From Streptomyces xinghaiensis S187 (GTDB lineage: Bacteria; Actinomycetota; Actinomycetes; Streptomycetales; Streptomycetaceae), in assembly GCF_000220705.2 (NCBI RefSeq), contig NZ_CP023202.1, forward strand, positions 2,790,001 to 2,854,000: a stretch of 64,000 nucleotides of DNA, read 5' to 3'. The translations under genes were made by a program, and so were the position numbers. Every line of letters begins with the position of its first letter. Within the stretch, counting starts at the first letter, position 1. Shown here one piece after another: positions 25,116 to 34,301 of the stretch. The notes below the pieces were generated by a model. It did not search any database. It saw only the letters and a program-made list of their open reading frames with translations, and was not told the origin of the DNA.

Positions 25116-26990
25116 ATGATGACGGCCGACGATCACATGACGACCACCGGCAATGTCTCCGACCACCACGCCATCCAGGCCGCCGGCCACCACCCGGCCG
25201 ACTGCCGCACGACATCGACGGACAACCACGCGACCGTCCACTGGGACGACCTGGTGGCCACGGCGCTGCTGGGCACGGAGCGGCGCACCCCGCCCGGCGC
25301 GGCGCCGGGCACCGAACCGGCGGCCGCGCTGCTGGACGCGGCGGCGGTCGCCACGCTGCGGCGGCGGGCCGGACTGCGGCCCGCCGCTCCCCGGCCCCGG
25401 CCGGCGCCCGCCCCGCCGGACACCCGGCCGCCGCTGCCGGCGGCCGCGCGCCGCCGGCTGACCCTGCTGCTCGCCGACCGTCTGGGACCGGGGAGCGGCG
25501 GGGGCCGCCGGGGCACCGCACCGGATCTCACGGAACTGCTGCCGCAGTGGCTGTCCGCCGCCAACCGGCACGGCTACCGGGCGCCCGCCGCCCTGCTCCC
25601 CGCACTGCTGGACGCGGCGCGGGCCCGGACCGATCTGCGGTCGGCGGCCCTCGCCCTGGCCGGCCCCCGGGCCCTGTGGCTGGCCCGGGCCAATCCGGAC
25701 TGGAGGTTCGCCCTGCGCGGCTCGGTCCCCCCGGCCCTGCCGGAGCCGGCCGGGCCGGGCGCGCCGTCCGCTCCGGCCGCCGCCGGCGTCCCCGCGCCGG
25801 CGCCGGAGGCGCAGGGCGGAGCGGAGACCCCGGCGGCGGTCCGCCGTCTCTGGGAGGAGGGGCTGTTCGCGGAGCGGGTCGCGCTGCTGGAGGCCCTGCG
25901 CCGCCGGGAGCCGGCCGCGGCGCTCGCCCTGCTCGGCACCACCTGGCGGACCGAACGGGCCGAGGACCGGCTGATGTTCCTCGACTCGCTGCGGACCGGC
26001 CTGTCCGGCGCCGACGAACCCTTTCTGGAACGGGCGCTGGCGGACCGCAGCCGCAATGTACGGGCGACGGCCGCCGAGTTGCTGTCCGCCCTTCCCGGTT
26101 CGGCGTTCGCCGCCCGGATGGCCGCGCGGGCGGCCGCCTGCGTCTTCCTGGACTCAACCGCGCCCGTCCCGCTCCTCACCGTCGTGGCCCCGCACGCGTG
26201 CGACGCGGCGATGCAGCGCGACGGCGTCGCACCGAAGCCGCCGTCGGGCCGCGGCGAACGTGCTTGGTGGCTCGGGCAGTTGGTGGAGGCGGCCCCGCTG
26301 AGCTGCTGGACGGAGCGGGCCGGCGGACGCTCGGCCGCGGAGATCACGGCGCTGCCGGTGGCCGACGGCTGGCAGCCCGAGCTGCACGCGGCCTGGTCCC
26401 GGGCGGCGGTGCGGCAGCGGAACGCGGAGTGGTCGCGGGCCCTGCTCGGCTCCCCGTCCGCGGTGTCGGCGGCGGCTCCCGGCACGGCCTCGCCCGGCGA
26501 GCGGACCCGGCTGCTGTCGGCCCTGCCTACGGACGAACGAGCGGGCTGGGTGGCCGGATTCATCGCGGCCCACGGCCTGTCGGACGCCTTCCAGCTGCTG
26601 GGGGTCTGCGCGGTGCCCTGGGCCGCCCCGCTCGGCCGGGCCGTGGTCGACGCGCTCGACATCGCGCGGGAGGCGGGCAGTTACCCCTGGAGTTTCAGCG
26701 GGGTGATGGGCCTGGCCGAACGGTGCCTGGACCCGTCCGAGGCCGACCGGCTGGAGCTGCTGACGGCCGCGACCGACGAGCCGGAGGGAGCCTCACCGGG
26801 CGCGGGGGGCTACTGGTCCGAGGCGTTCCAGCGTCTGGTCCGCACGCTCCGGCTGCGCCGGACGATGCTCGACGAACTCGCCGGACGCGCCGAGCCCGCC
26901 GGAGCCTCCGGAGACGCCCGCAGCCCCGGCCCCACCGAGAGGACCGGCGTGGCGGTCCCCCGTCCTGGTGACGACGACCGCTTCCCCTGA
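25116..26990 (+). CDS. DUF5691 family protein
   Basis: A 624-residue protein. The block HWDDLVATALLGTERRTPPG near residue 42 is the typical opening of DUF5691, and later blocks (LWLARANPDWRFALRG, DRLMFLDSLRTGLSGADEPFLE, DRSRNVRATAAELLSALPGS, ERAWWLGQLVEAAPLSCW) are family-like HEAT-type helical pairs. Function unknown; it regularly accompanies SWIM-finger and MoxR/vWA genes. The ATG at 25116 has AGGGGG four bases upstream. The first 40 residues before the conserved block are His/Asp/Thr-rich, so a later start cannot be excluded. Confidence 0.83.
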   Translation: MMTADDHMTTTGNVSDHHAIQAAGHHPADCRTTSTDNHATVHWDDLVATALLGTERRTPPGAAPGTEPAAALLDAAAVATLRRRAGLRPAAPRPRPAPAPPDTRPPLPAAARRRLTLLLADRLGPGSGGGRRGTAPDLTELLPQWLSAANRHGYRAPAALLPALLDAARARTDLRSAALALAGPRALWLARANPDWRFALRGSVPPALPEPAGPGAPSAPAAAGVPAPAPEAQGGAETPAAVRRLWEEGLFAERVALLEALRRREPAAALALLGTTWRTERAEDRLMFLDSLRTGLSGADEPFLERALADRSRNVRATAAELLSALPGSAFAARMAARAAACVFLDSTAPVPLLTVVAPHACDAAMQRDGVAPKPPSGRGERAWWLGQLVEAAPLSCWTERAGGRSAAEITALPVADGWQPELHAAWSRAAVRQRNAEWSRALLGSPSAVSAAAPGTASPGERTRLLSALPTDERAGWVAGFIAAHGLSDAFQLLGVCAVPWAAPLGRAVVDALDIAREAGSYPWSFSGVMGLAERCLDPSEADRLELLTAATDEPEGASPGAGGYWSEAFQRLVRTLRLRRTMLDELAGRAEPAGASGDARSPGPTERTGVAVPRPGDDDRFP

Positions 26991-27012
26991 CGTGACGTGA
27001 CGTGACGTGACG
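26988..27012. repeat. TGACG pentamer repeat at the DUF5691 stop
   Basis: Five perfect copies of TGACG begin with the stop codon itself. Because the unit is five bases long, later copies put TGA in the other two frames, so slippage here would rarely lengthen the protein much. Confidence 0.9.
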
Positions 27013-27174
27013 GTCCGCGTGCCCACCGTTCTCGTCAGGTCCGGACGGCCGTCCGGCCCGTACGGGCTGTGGCTGTGCCGGCACGGCACGCGAACGGGCG
27101 GGAGCGGGGCGGCACGGCGCGGGAGGCACCGTACGGGGCCCGGCCGGGCCCGCCCACGGGGCAGGCCCCAGGGG

Positions 27175-27588
<414 letters not shown>

Positions 27589-27997
27589 CTGCCTCCTGTA
27601 CGCATGCCGTCACCGGCCCTGTGGTGTTCCCCCGCCGCCGCCCGCGGCAGGGTGGTGAACGAACGTTATCCCCAGCATCGCGCGCCCGGCAGTTTCACGA
27701 CCACCAGGGAGGGGGAAATCACACGTGGGACATATGCGCTTCGCGTGCCGTCCCGGCTGCTCGGGCCGTGGGCCGGCCGCTTCCCCGCCGGAAGCCCGGC
27801 GGGCGGCCCGGTCCGCCGGGCGGCCGCCGGGGCGGTCGGAGCGGGGCCGCCGCAGCGAGCCACAGCCGTCATCGCAGGAGCGGGGAGCCGTGTGCCCGCT
27901 CCGCGACGCCGGGTGACCCCGTTCACCACGGCCACCCCTCAGAGCGCACGGGGCCGGAGACCGCGGCCACCGCCGTGTGCGATCCGGAGGTCTGCCG
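27589..27997. other. Divergent intergenic region icmB / lipase
   Basis: 409 bases between divergent genes. It contains GAACGAACGTT near 27658 and an A/G-rich run (GGGAGGGGGAAA) near 27708. A short open frame here (27725-27916) has no ribosome site or recognisable protein and is not called. Promoters for both neighbours must lie here. Confidence 0.45.
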
Positions 27998-29038
27998 ATG
28001 AAGGCGTTCACCCGCAGAGCGTTGGGGGCCCTGCCACGGCCCTCCCTGCCGCTGCCCTCTCTGCCCGCGTCGGTGCTCCCGCCACTGCCCCGGCCGCCCT
28101 CCGGCGCCCTGATCCGGGCCTCCGTCCTGGAACTGCTGGTTCTCGCGGGCCACACCCTGCTCTATCCGACCGGCCTCACCCAGGAACGGCGTACCGTCCC
28201 CGGGCCGCCCGGGCCGCCCGGGCCGCTCGGGCCGCCGGGGGCGCCCCCGGCCGCGGAGCCGTCCCGCGCCGGGAAGCCCCGGGGGTCCGCCGCTCCGGGT
28301 TCCCCGGGCTCTGCGGGCGCCCGTACTCCGCCGGCCGAGGTGGCGGGCCCCGCGCACCGGACGCCGTCCCGGCTGCGGCTGCCCGCCCCGGCGAGCGGAG
28401 GGGACCGGCCGCCCGTGCTGCTGCTGCACGGTTTCATCGACAACCGCTCCGTCTTCGTCCTCCTCCGGCGCGCCCTCCGCCGGCACGGGCACCGCCAGGT
28501 GGAGGCGCTCAACTACTCACCGCTGACCTGCGACATCCGCTCGGCGGCAGCGGCGCTGGCGGAGCGGGTCGAGGAGATCTGCGAGCGCACCGGCCGGGCC
28601 CGGATCGACGTGGTGGGCCACAGCCTCGGTGGGCTCATCGCCCGGTATTACGTCCAGCGACTGGGCGGCCACGCGCGGGTCCGGACCCTGGTCACGCTGG
28701 GCACCCCGCATTCCGGCACCACCGCCGCGCCCTGGCTGAGCGCGCATCCGATCGTCCGGCAGATGCGCCCGGACTCCCCCGTCATCGAGGAATTGTCCGC
28801 GCCCGCGCCGGAATGCGCGACCCGCTTCGTCTGCTTCTGGAGCGATCTGGACCAGGTGGTGCTTCCGCCCGCGACCGCCCGCATCGAGCATCCGGATCTG
28901 GCCGTTGTGAATATCAGGGTCAGCGGAATCGGGCATCTCGCACTGCCCGTGCACGGCGCCGTCGCGGCGGAGATCCTGCGGGCACTGGACGCGCCCGAGG
29001 CCAACACGGACGCCGGAGAGGCCGGTTCGGTGGCTTGA
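27998..29038 (+). CDS. Lipase/esterase, alpha/beta-hydrolase
   Basis: A 346-residue hydrolase. The nucleophile elbow GHSLGG spans residues 207-212 (Ser209), after the oxyanion-hole region VLLLHGFIDNRSVF, and the general pattern matches EstA/LipA-type bacterial triacylglycerol lipases. LVTLGTPHSGTTAAPWL is typical of the family; the catalytic His is probably in GIGHLALPVHG. The N-terminus has a hydrophobic segment (ALIRASVLELLVLAGHTLL) that may act as a signal anchor, followed by a Gly-Pro-Pro-rich linker (about residues 68-85) reminiscent of collagen-like spacers. The ATG has GGAGG seven bases upstream. Probably exported or membrane-anchored and acting on acyl esters. Confidence 0.85.
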   Translation: MKAFTRRALGALPRPSLPLPSLPASVLPPLPRPPSGALIRASVLELLVLAGHTLLYPTGLTQERRTVPGPPGPPGPLGPPGAPPAAEPSRAGKPRGSAAPGSPGSAGARTPPAEVAGPAHRTPSRLRLPAPASGGDRPPVLLLHGFIDNRSVFVLLRRALRRHGHRQVEALNYSPLTCDIRSAAAALAERVEEICERTGRARIDVVGHSLGGLIARYYVQRLGGHARVRTLVTLGTPHSGTTAAPWLSAHPIVRQMRPDSPVIEELSAPAPECATRFVCFWSDLDQVVLPPATARIEHPDLAVVNIRVSGIGHLALPVHGAVAAEILRALDAPEANTDAGEAGSVA

Positions 29039-29172
29039 CGGCCGGGTGCGCAACCGATTATTTATCGAACGCAATTCGAACACAGGGCCAAACCGCGGCC
29101 GACAGTTCGCCGAAAGGTATCCAAATGCCCGTCGCCGGGCGGCCGGAAACCCGGGGAAGATTGTGGGCGTCG

Positions 29173-29188
29173 TGTACCGCCGGGTACA
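29173..29188. promoter_or_regulatory. Inverted repeat upstream of the M23 peptidase gene
   Basis: Perfect 6-bp arms TGTACC and GGTACA around GCCG, 45 bases before the likely GTG start. It could be an operator or an RNA stem in the leader. The A/T-rich stretch at 29055-29085 just upstream is a plausible promoter zone. Confidence 0.45.
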
Positions 29189-29233
29189 GTCGCCGCTAAT
29201 TCTCCTGCTGTCGAGGCGAAAGAGAAGTTGGTG

Positions 29234-31030
29234 GTGAACGATCGTCACCCGTCTGGTACCCCCATCCAGACGGCCCACGCTCCTGATGCCTCGTACGGGT
29301 ATTACGACCCCTACGGCCAGCAGGGCACCCAGATCGGTTACGCCGGCTACAGCGACCACACTCCGGGCGCGCCCGGTCATCACGACGCCTCCTCCTACGG
29401 GGACGGCGACCCGCTCTTCGGCGCGGCCCCGGCCGGCGAACAGCACCACTCCGCCGCCTGGGACACCGGCGCCCACGCCCAGCCGTACGGCCAGCACTCC
29501 TACGGCCCCGGCGAGACCGGCGCGCACCACAACTCCGGCTACGACACCGGCGGTTACGACACGAGCGGCTACGACACGGGCGCGCACTGGACACCCGAGG
29601 GCCACCAGGCCACCGGCCAGTGGGAGACCGGCGCCTGGGAGAGCACGGGAGACCACGGCGCGAACGCCGCCACCGGCTCGTACCCGACGGCCGACCCGTA
29701 CGCCGCCGAAACGCAGGGCTACGACCCCGCCGTCCCGTACGACACGGGCCAGTACGCGACCCCCGGCCACGACACCGGCTCCTACGACACCGGCTCCTAC
29801 GAGACCGTCGCGGCCTACGGCACCGCCGCCGGCTTCGACGGCTCGGGCCAGTGGGACGCCACCGCGTGGCAGGCCGACGGTCCGGCGCCCGCCGACGGCG
29901 CCCACCACCCCGCGCCCGAGGCGGAGCACGAACGCACGGCCGTCTTCGAGCAGTTGCCCGAGACGGCCGCCCACGGCGAGCACGACCCCGGCCATGACGG
30001 TCACCACGTTCATGACGGTTACGACCCTTACGACGGTTACGCCGACGCCAACGAAGCGGGCCACGCCCACACCGCCGAGGACACCGGCGGCAGCCTCTCC
30101 TCCGCCGGCTCCCACGGGGCCGATCCGTACACGACCGATCCGTACGACGCCGAGCCGTACGACGGCGCCGCCGACGACGGCCACCTCGAGCCGGGCCACC
30201 CGGACGCCGAGGAGATCGCCGTTCTCAGTACCGCCACCTCCACCGCCGCTTCCTCCTGCGCCGCCGGCCCGCCCCCGCGCCGCGGCGGCTCGGGGAACCG
30301 CAGCCGCCGCCGGGCCCCCGCCAAGCGGTCCGCGCTGCTCACCGTCGCCGTCCCCTCCGTCGCCGTGATGGGCGTGGCCGGGATCGCCGCCGCCTCCGTC
30401 GGGGGGACCTCCGCCGACGACTCCACGACCACCCAGGCCGCCGCCGACGAGGACGCGGTCGAGCCGGCCCTGGCCAACAACAAGCTGGACACCCAGCTCG
30501 CCACCCTCACCGCCGACGCCGGCGACTTCGCCGACCGCGCCAGCCGCACCCAGGAGCGCATCGACCTCCGGGAGCGCCAGGCCGAGGAGAAGCGGCGCAA
30601 GGAGGAGGAGGCGGCGCGCAAGGAGGCCCTGCGCCCCAAGTTCGCCCTTCCCGTGGCGCAGAAGGGTCTGAGCGCCTATTACGGCCAGGCGGGCGTCAAC
30701 TGGATGTCCGTGCACAGCGGCATCGACTTCCCCGTCTCCTACGGCACTCCCGTGATGGCGGCCACCGACGGCACGGTCCGGACGCAGTACAACCTGGCCT
30801 ACGGCAACATGGCGATCGTGACGGCCCCCGACGGCACCGAGACCTGGTACTGCCACCTGAGCAGCACCAAGATCCGGTCCGGCACGGTCAAGGCGGGCGA
30901 CACCATCGCCTACGCGGGCAACTCCGGCAACTCCACCGGCCCGCACCTGCACTTCGAGGTGCGCCCGGGCGGCGGCTCGGCGGTCGACCCGCTGGGCTGG
31001 TTCCAGAGCCACGGCCTCGACCCGCAGTAA
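29234..31030 (+). CDS. Membrane-anchored M23 peptidase with long repeat-rich N-terminus
   Basis: A 598-residue protein. Residues 1-330 are cytoplasmic, acidic and full of Tyr-Asp-Thr-Gly repeats (GGYDTSGYDTGA and DTGSYDTGSYET among them). An Arg-rich stretch then precedes a single membrane segment (LLTVAVPSVAVMGVAGIAAA, about 370-390), a coiled coil (ERIDLRERQAEEKRRKEEEAA), and a C-terminal M23 domain with the zinc-site residues H494-x3-D (HSGIDF) and H571-L-H573. It should cleave peptide cross-bridges or act as a LytM-like regulator outside the cell. TTG 29228, GTG 29231 and GTG 29234 are all possible; GAGAAG six bases before 29234 favours the last. Confidence 0.87.
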   Translation: MNDRHPSGTPIQTAHAPDASYGYYDPYGQQGTQIGYAGYSDHTPGAPGHHDASSYGDGDPLFGAAPAGEQHHSAAWDTGAHAQPYGQHSYGPGETGAHHNSGYDTGGYDTSGYDTGAHWTPEGHQATGQWETGAWESTGDHGANAATGSYPTADPYAAETQGYDPAVPYDTGQYATPGHDTGSYDTGSYETVAAYGTAAGFDGSGQWDATAWQADGPAPADGAHHPAPEAEHERTAVFEQLPETAAHGEHDPGHDGHHVHDGYDPYDGYADANEAGHAHTAEDTGGSLSSAGSHGADPYTTDPYDAEPYDGAADDGHLEPGHPDAEEIAVLSTATSTAASSCAAGPPPRRGGSGNRSRRRAPAKRSALLTVAVPSVAVMGVAGIAAASVGGTSADDSTTTQAAADEDAVEPALANNKLDTQLATLTADAGDFADRASRTQERIDLRERQAEEKRRKEEEAARKEALRPKFALPVAQKGLSAYYGQAGVNWMSVHSGIDFPVSYGTPVMAATDGTVRTQYNLAYGNMAIVTAPDGTETWYCHLSSTKIRSGTVKAGDTIAYAGNSGNSTGPHLHFEVRPGGGSAVDPLGWFQSHGLDPQ

Positions 31031-31084
31031 CCCGGTCCGGCGGCGGCAGCAGCCGGACGACGGTGAACGAGACCGGACGACACA

Positions 31085-31120
31085 GCGAGCGGGCCCCGGG
31101 ACACCCCGGGGCCCGCTCGC
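31085..31120. terminator. Bidirectional terminator between M23 peptidase and pcrA
   Basis: Perfect 16-bp stem (31085-31100 with 31105-31120) and a 4-base ACAC loop between convergent genes, the strongest hairpin in the window. Confidence 0.85.
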
Positions 31121-31164
31121 GTACGGGCTCCCGGCCGAGGGCCCGGCCCCCGCCGGCCGCCGCG

Positions 31165-33705
31165 CTACAGCTTCTCGACCGGGGCGTAGCGCAGCAGCAG
31201 CACCTTCGGCTTGGCGTCACCGAAGTCGATGGTGGCCTTCGCGTCGTGTCCGCTGCCGGCCACCGACAGGACCGTGCCCAGCCCGAACTGGTCGTGCGTG
31301 ACGCGGTCCCCGGCGGCCAGCGCGATCACCGGGCGGTCGGCCGTCCGGCGGGTGGCGAAGCCGCTCGGCCCCTTGGCCCGCGCCGACGACAGCGACGCGG
31401 CCACGCCCGCCCCGGCCGCCGAGGCGGAGGGGACGGCCGGGCCGGTGCGCCGCCACTCCACGTAGGTGTCGGGGATCTCCTCCAGGAAGCGGGAGGGCGG
31501 GTTGTACGAGGGCTGGCCCCAGGCGCTGCGCAGGACGGAGCGGGTGAGGTAGAGCCGCTCGCGGGCGCGGGTGATGCCCACGTAGGCCAGGCGCCGCTCC
31601 TCCTCCAGTTCCTTGGTCTGGCCGAGGGCGCGCATGTGCGGGAAGACGCCGTCCTCCAGGCCGGTGAGGAAGACCACCGGGAATTCCAGGCCCTTGGCGG
31701 TGTGCAGGGTCATGAGCGTGATGACGCCGCCGCCGTCCTCCGCCTCGTCGGGGATCTGGTCGGAGTCGGCGACCAGGGCAACGCTCTCCAGGAAGTCGGC
31801 GAGCGTGCCCGGGCCGGCTCCCCCGGCCGGGGTCTCCTCCCCGGTGTCCTCCCCGGCCTCCCCGGCCGCCGCCTCCGCCCCGCGCTCCTGCTCGAACTCC
31901 AGCGCCACGGCGGCGAGTTCCTGGAGGTTCTCGATACGGGTCTCGTCCTGCGGGTCGGTGGAGGCCTGGAGCTCGGCGAGATAGCCGGTGCGTTCGAGCA
32001 CGGCCTCCAGGACGGTGGCCGGCCCGGCGCCGGACTCGGCGATCGTCCGCAGCTCCTCCATCAGCGTGTTGAACCGCTTGACGGCGTTGGCCGAGCGCGC
32101 GGCCATGCCGTACGCCTCGTCGACGCGGCGCAGCGCCCGCGCGAAGCTGATCTTCTCGCGGGAGGCGAGGGCGTCGATCATCGCCTCGGCGCGCTCGCCG
32201 ATGCCGCGCTTGGGGACGTTGAGGATGCGCCGCAGCGGGACGGCGTCCTCCGGGTTGGCCAGCACCCGCAGATACGCCAGGACGTCACGGACCTCCTTGC
32301 GCTCGTAGAAGCGCACGCCGCCGACGACCTTGTACGGCAGCCCGACCCGGATGAAGATCTCCTCGAACACCCGGGACTGGGCGTTGGTGCGGTAGAAGAC
32401 CGCGACATCGCCCGCCTTGGCCTGGCCGGCGTCGGTCAGCCGGTCGATCTCGTCGGCGACGAACTGGGCCTCGTCGTGCTCGGTGTCGGCGACGTAGCCG
32501 GTGATCGCGGAGCCCGCGCCGGCGTCCGTCCAGAGGTTCTTGGGGCGGCGGTTCTCGTTGCGCTCGATAACGGCGTTGGCGGCGCTCAGGATCGTCTGGG
32601 TGGAGCGGTAGTTCTGCTCCAGCAGGATGGTGGTGGCGTCGGGGTAGTCCTCCTCGAACTGGAGGATGTTGCGGATCGTCGCCCCGCGGAAGGCGTAGAT
32701 CGACTGGTCCGCGTCCCCGACGACGCACAGTTCCGCCGGCTCCACGGCCGGCTCGCCCCGGCCGCCCCCGGCCCCGCCGTGCTCCGCCCCGCCGGCCGTG
32801 CCGACGAGTTCGCGGATGAGCGTGTACTGCGCGTGGTTGGTGTCCTGGTACTCGTCGACGAGGACGTGCCGGAAGCGGCGCCGGTAGTGCTCGGCGACGT
32901 CCGGGAACGCCTGGAGGAGGTGGACGGTGGTCATGATGATGTCGTCGAAGTCGAGGGCGTTGGCCTCGCGCAGCCGCTGCTGGTACATCGTGTACGCCTC
33001 GGCGAGCGTCTTGTCGAAGCTGCTCGGGGACGACTCGGCGGCGGCCTGGGCGGCGAAGTCCTCCTCGTCGATCAGCTCGTTCTTGAGGTTGGAGACCTTG
33101 GCCGTGAGGGACTTCGGCGGGAAGCGCTTCGGGTCCAGGTCCAGATCGCGGCAGACCAGGGCCATCAGCCGCTTGGAGTCGGCGGCGTCGTAGATCGAGA
33201 AGCTGGAGGTGAAGCCCAGTTTCTTGCTCTCGCGGCGCAGGATGCGGACGCAGGCGCTGTGGAAGGTGGAGACCCACATGGCGTTCGCCCGCGGGCCGAC
33301 CAGCTCCTCCACACGCTCCTTCATCTCGCCGGCGGCCTTGTTGGTGAAGGTGATCGCGAGGATCGAGCCGGGGTGCGCGCCGCGGGCGGCGAGCAGATAC
33401 GCGATGCGGTGCGTGAGGACCCGGGTCTTGCCGGAGCCGGCACCGGCGACGATGAGCAGGGGCGAACCGGTGTGCAGCACGGCGGCGCGCTGCTGGTCGT
33501 TGAGTCCGTGCAGCAGCGCGGCGGGGTCGGTGACGGGCCTCGGGGCGCCGTCGCGGTAGTACGCCTCCCGGGGCGCGCCGTCGAACGCCCCGCCGAAGAG
33601 ATCGGCCGGGATCTCCTCGCCGGGGGCGTCGTGCTCGGGCGGCGGGGGCTCCTCGTCCGCGGGGCCGAGGTCTGCCAGGAAACTGTCGTCAAAGAGGCTG
33701 CTCAT
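31165..33705 (-). CDS. pcrA: ATP-dependent DNA helicase PcrA/UvrD
   Basis: An 846-residue superfamily 1A helicase. Motif Ia neighbourhood LNDQQRAAVLH (Q motif), Walker A AGAGSGKTRVLTHR, DEYQDTNHAQY (Walker B), GDADQSIYAFRGA (motif III), LEQNYRST (IV), MTLHTAKGLEFPVVFLTGLEDG (V, shortened here) and EERRLAYVGITRARERLYL (VI) are all present in order. It unwinds 3'-5' in nucleotide-excision repair and removes stalled complexes during replication. The N-terminal 60 residues before the Q motif are an acidic extension usual for actinobacterial members, and the C-terminus ends in a small Tudor-like segment (GDRVTHDQFGLGTVLSVAG). Transcribed alone. Confidence 0.95.
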   Translation of the reverse strand: MSSLFDDSFLADLGPADEEPPPPEHDAPGEEIPADLFGGAFDGAPREAYYRDGAPRPVTDPAALLHGLNDQQRAAVLHTGSPLLIVAGAGSGKTRVLTHRIAYLLAARGAHPGSILAITFTNKAAGEMKERVEELVGPRANAMWVSTFHSACVRILRRESKKLGFTSSFSIYDAADSKRLMALVCRDLDLDPKRFPPKSLTAKVSNLKNELIDEEDFAAQAAAESSPSSFDKTLAEAYTMYQQRLREANALDFDDIIMTTVHLLQAFPDVAEHYRRRFRHVLVDEYQDTNHAQYTLIRELVGTAGGAEHGGAGGGRGEPAVEPAELCVVGDADQSIYAFRGATIRNILQFEEDYPDATTILLEQNYRSTQTILSAANAVIERNENRRPKNLWTDAGAGSAITGYVADTEHDEAQFVADEIDRLTDAGQAKAGDVAVFYRTNAQSRVFEEIFIRVGLPYKVVGGVRFYERKEVRDVLAYLRVLANPEDAVPLRRILNVPKRGIGERAEAMIDALASREKISFARALRRVDEAYGMAARSANAVKRFNTLMEELRTIAESGAGPATVLEAVLERTGYLAELQASTDPQDETRIENLQELAAVALEFEQERGAEAAAGEAGEDTGEETPAGGAGPGTLADFLESVALVADSDQIPDEAEDGGGVITLMTLHTAKGLEFPVVFLTGLEDGVFPHMRALGQTKELEEERRLAYVGITRARERLYLTRSVLRSAWGQPSYNPPSRFLEEIPDTYVEWRRTGPAVPSASAAGAGVAASLSSARAKGPSGFATRRTADRPVIALAAGDRVTHDQFGLGTVLSVAGSGHDAKATIDFGDAKPKVLLLRYAPVEKL

Positions 33706-34119
33706 CGCCCCCCGAGTCTAGGCGGCCCCGCCGACAGGCGGCACCGGGTTGCCCGCTTCCGCCGCCACGGGGCCGTACGGGGGCTGGTGGACGAGCGCGC
33801 GGACGGGCGCGCGGACCCTGGGCGCCGGCCCCGCCGGCCCATTCCCGGGACGCCCCGGGACGCTTCACCCGGCCCCGGCCCCGGCCCCGGCCGCGGGGAG
33901 GGGCCCGGGGCCCGAACTCCCGTACCACTTCCGGCCCTTATGCGTTACTTACCGTGCCCGGTCAGCCACCCGGACGGCAGAATTCCGCTCCACTCGGAAA
34001 ATATAACGGAATGGTTTCGGGCATATCGCACACCGGCCTTCACACGAGCCGCACAACTGGCTACGGTGCTCGATCAGGCGGCCCGCACTCCCCGCCGGCG
34101 ACCGCGCCGGCACGGGCAG
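33706..34119. other. Intergenic region with promoter-like A/T island
   Basis: Between divergent pcrA and the NlpC/P60 gene. It holds a GGCCCC-rich stretch (33872-33895) and an A/T-rich island at about 33930-34030, unusual here. TATAAC at 34002-34007 is a good -10 candidate for transcription towards the riboswitch; no clear -35 was found. No gene is supported. Confidence 0.5.
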
Positions 34120-34282
34120 CCACCGCCGAATCCGGCCCCCTTCCCCAGGGCGTCCGGAACCGGGGACCCAGACGCGGCACCGGGGTGAATCGGTCACCGC
34201 GCGGCGCGCACCGCGCCTCGCACCGACCGTAGGGCAGCCTTCCGAATACGCCCGAACCCGACAGCTAACCCGGTAGGCGGTC
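34120..34282 (+). promoter_or_regulatory. c-di-AMP riboswitch (ydaO-yuaA type)
   Basis: The leader contains conserved elements of this class in the right order: GCCGAATCC (34125), GGGGACCCA and CACCGGGGTGAATCGGTC in the centre, then GTAGGGCAGCCTTCCGAATA, CCCGAACCCGACAGCTAACC and GGTAGGCGG ending at 34280. It ends 20 bases before the TTG start of the cell-wall hydrolase, so it can control transcription or translation of that gene. In streptomycetes such riboswitches sit before NlpC/P60 and Rpf genes; c-di-AMP binding is known to turn expression off. The boundaries are approximate. Confidence 0.85.
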
Positions 34283-34301
34283 CACGGAAGGAGCGCCGAT
34301 C

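Noticed and set aside
27130..27155. G/C palindrome between DUF5691 and icmB as terminator
   Set aside because: It is self-complementary without a loop and lacks a stable stem-loop; too weak to call.
27725..27916. 63-codon frame upstream of the lipase
   Set aside because: No ribosome site, Arg/Ser/Pro-rich sequence, no recognisable domain.
29040..29230. Second c-di-AMP riboswitch before the M23 gene
   Set aside because: The conserved blocks seen before the NlpC/P60 gene are absent here; only a short dyad is present.
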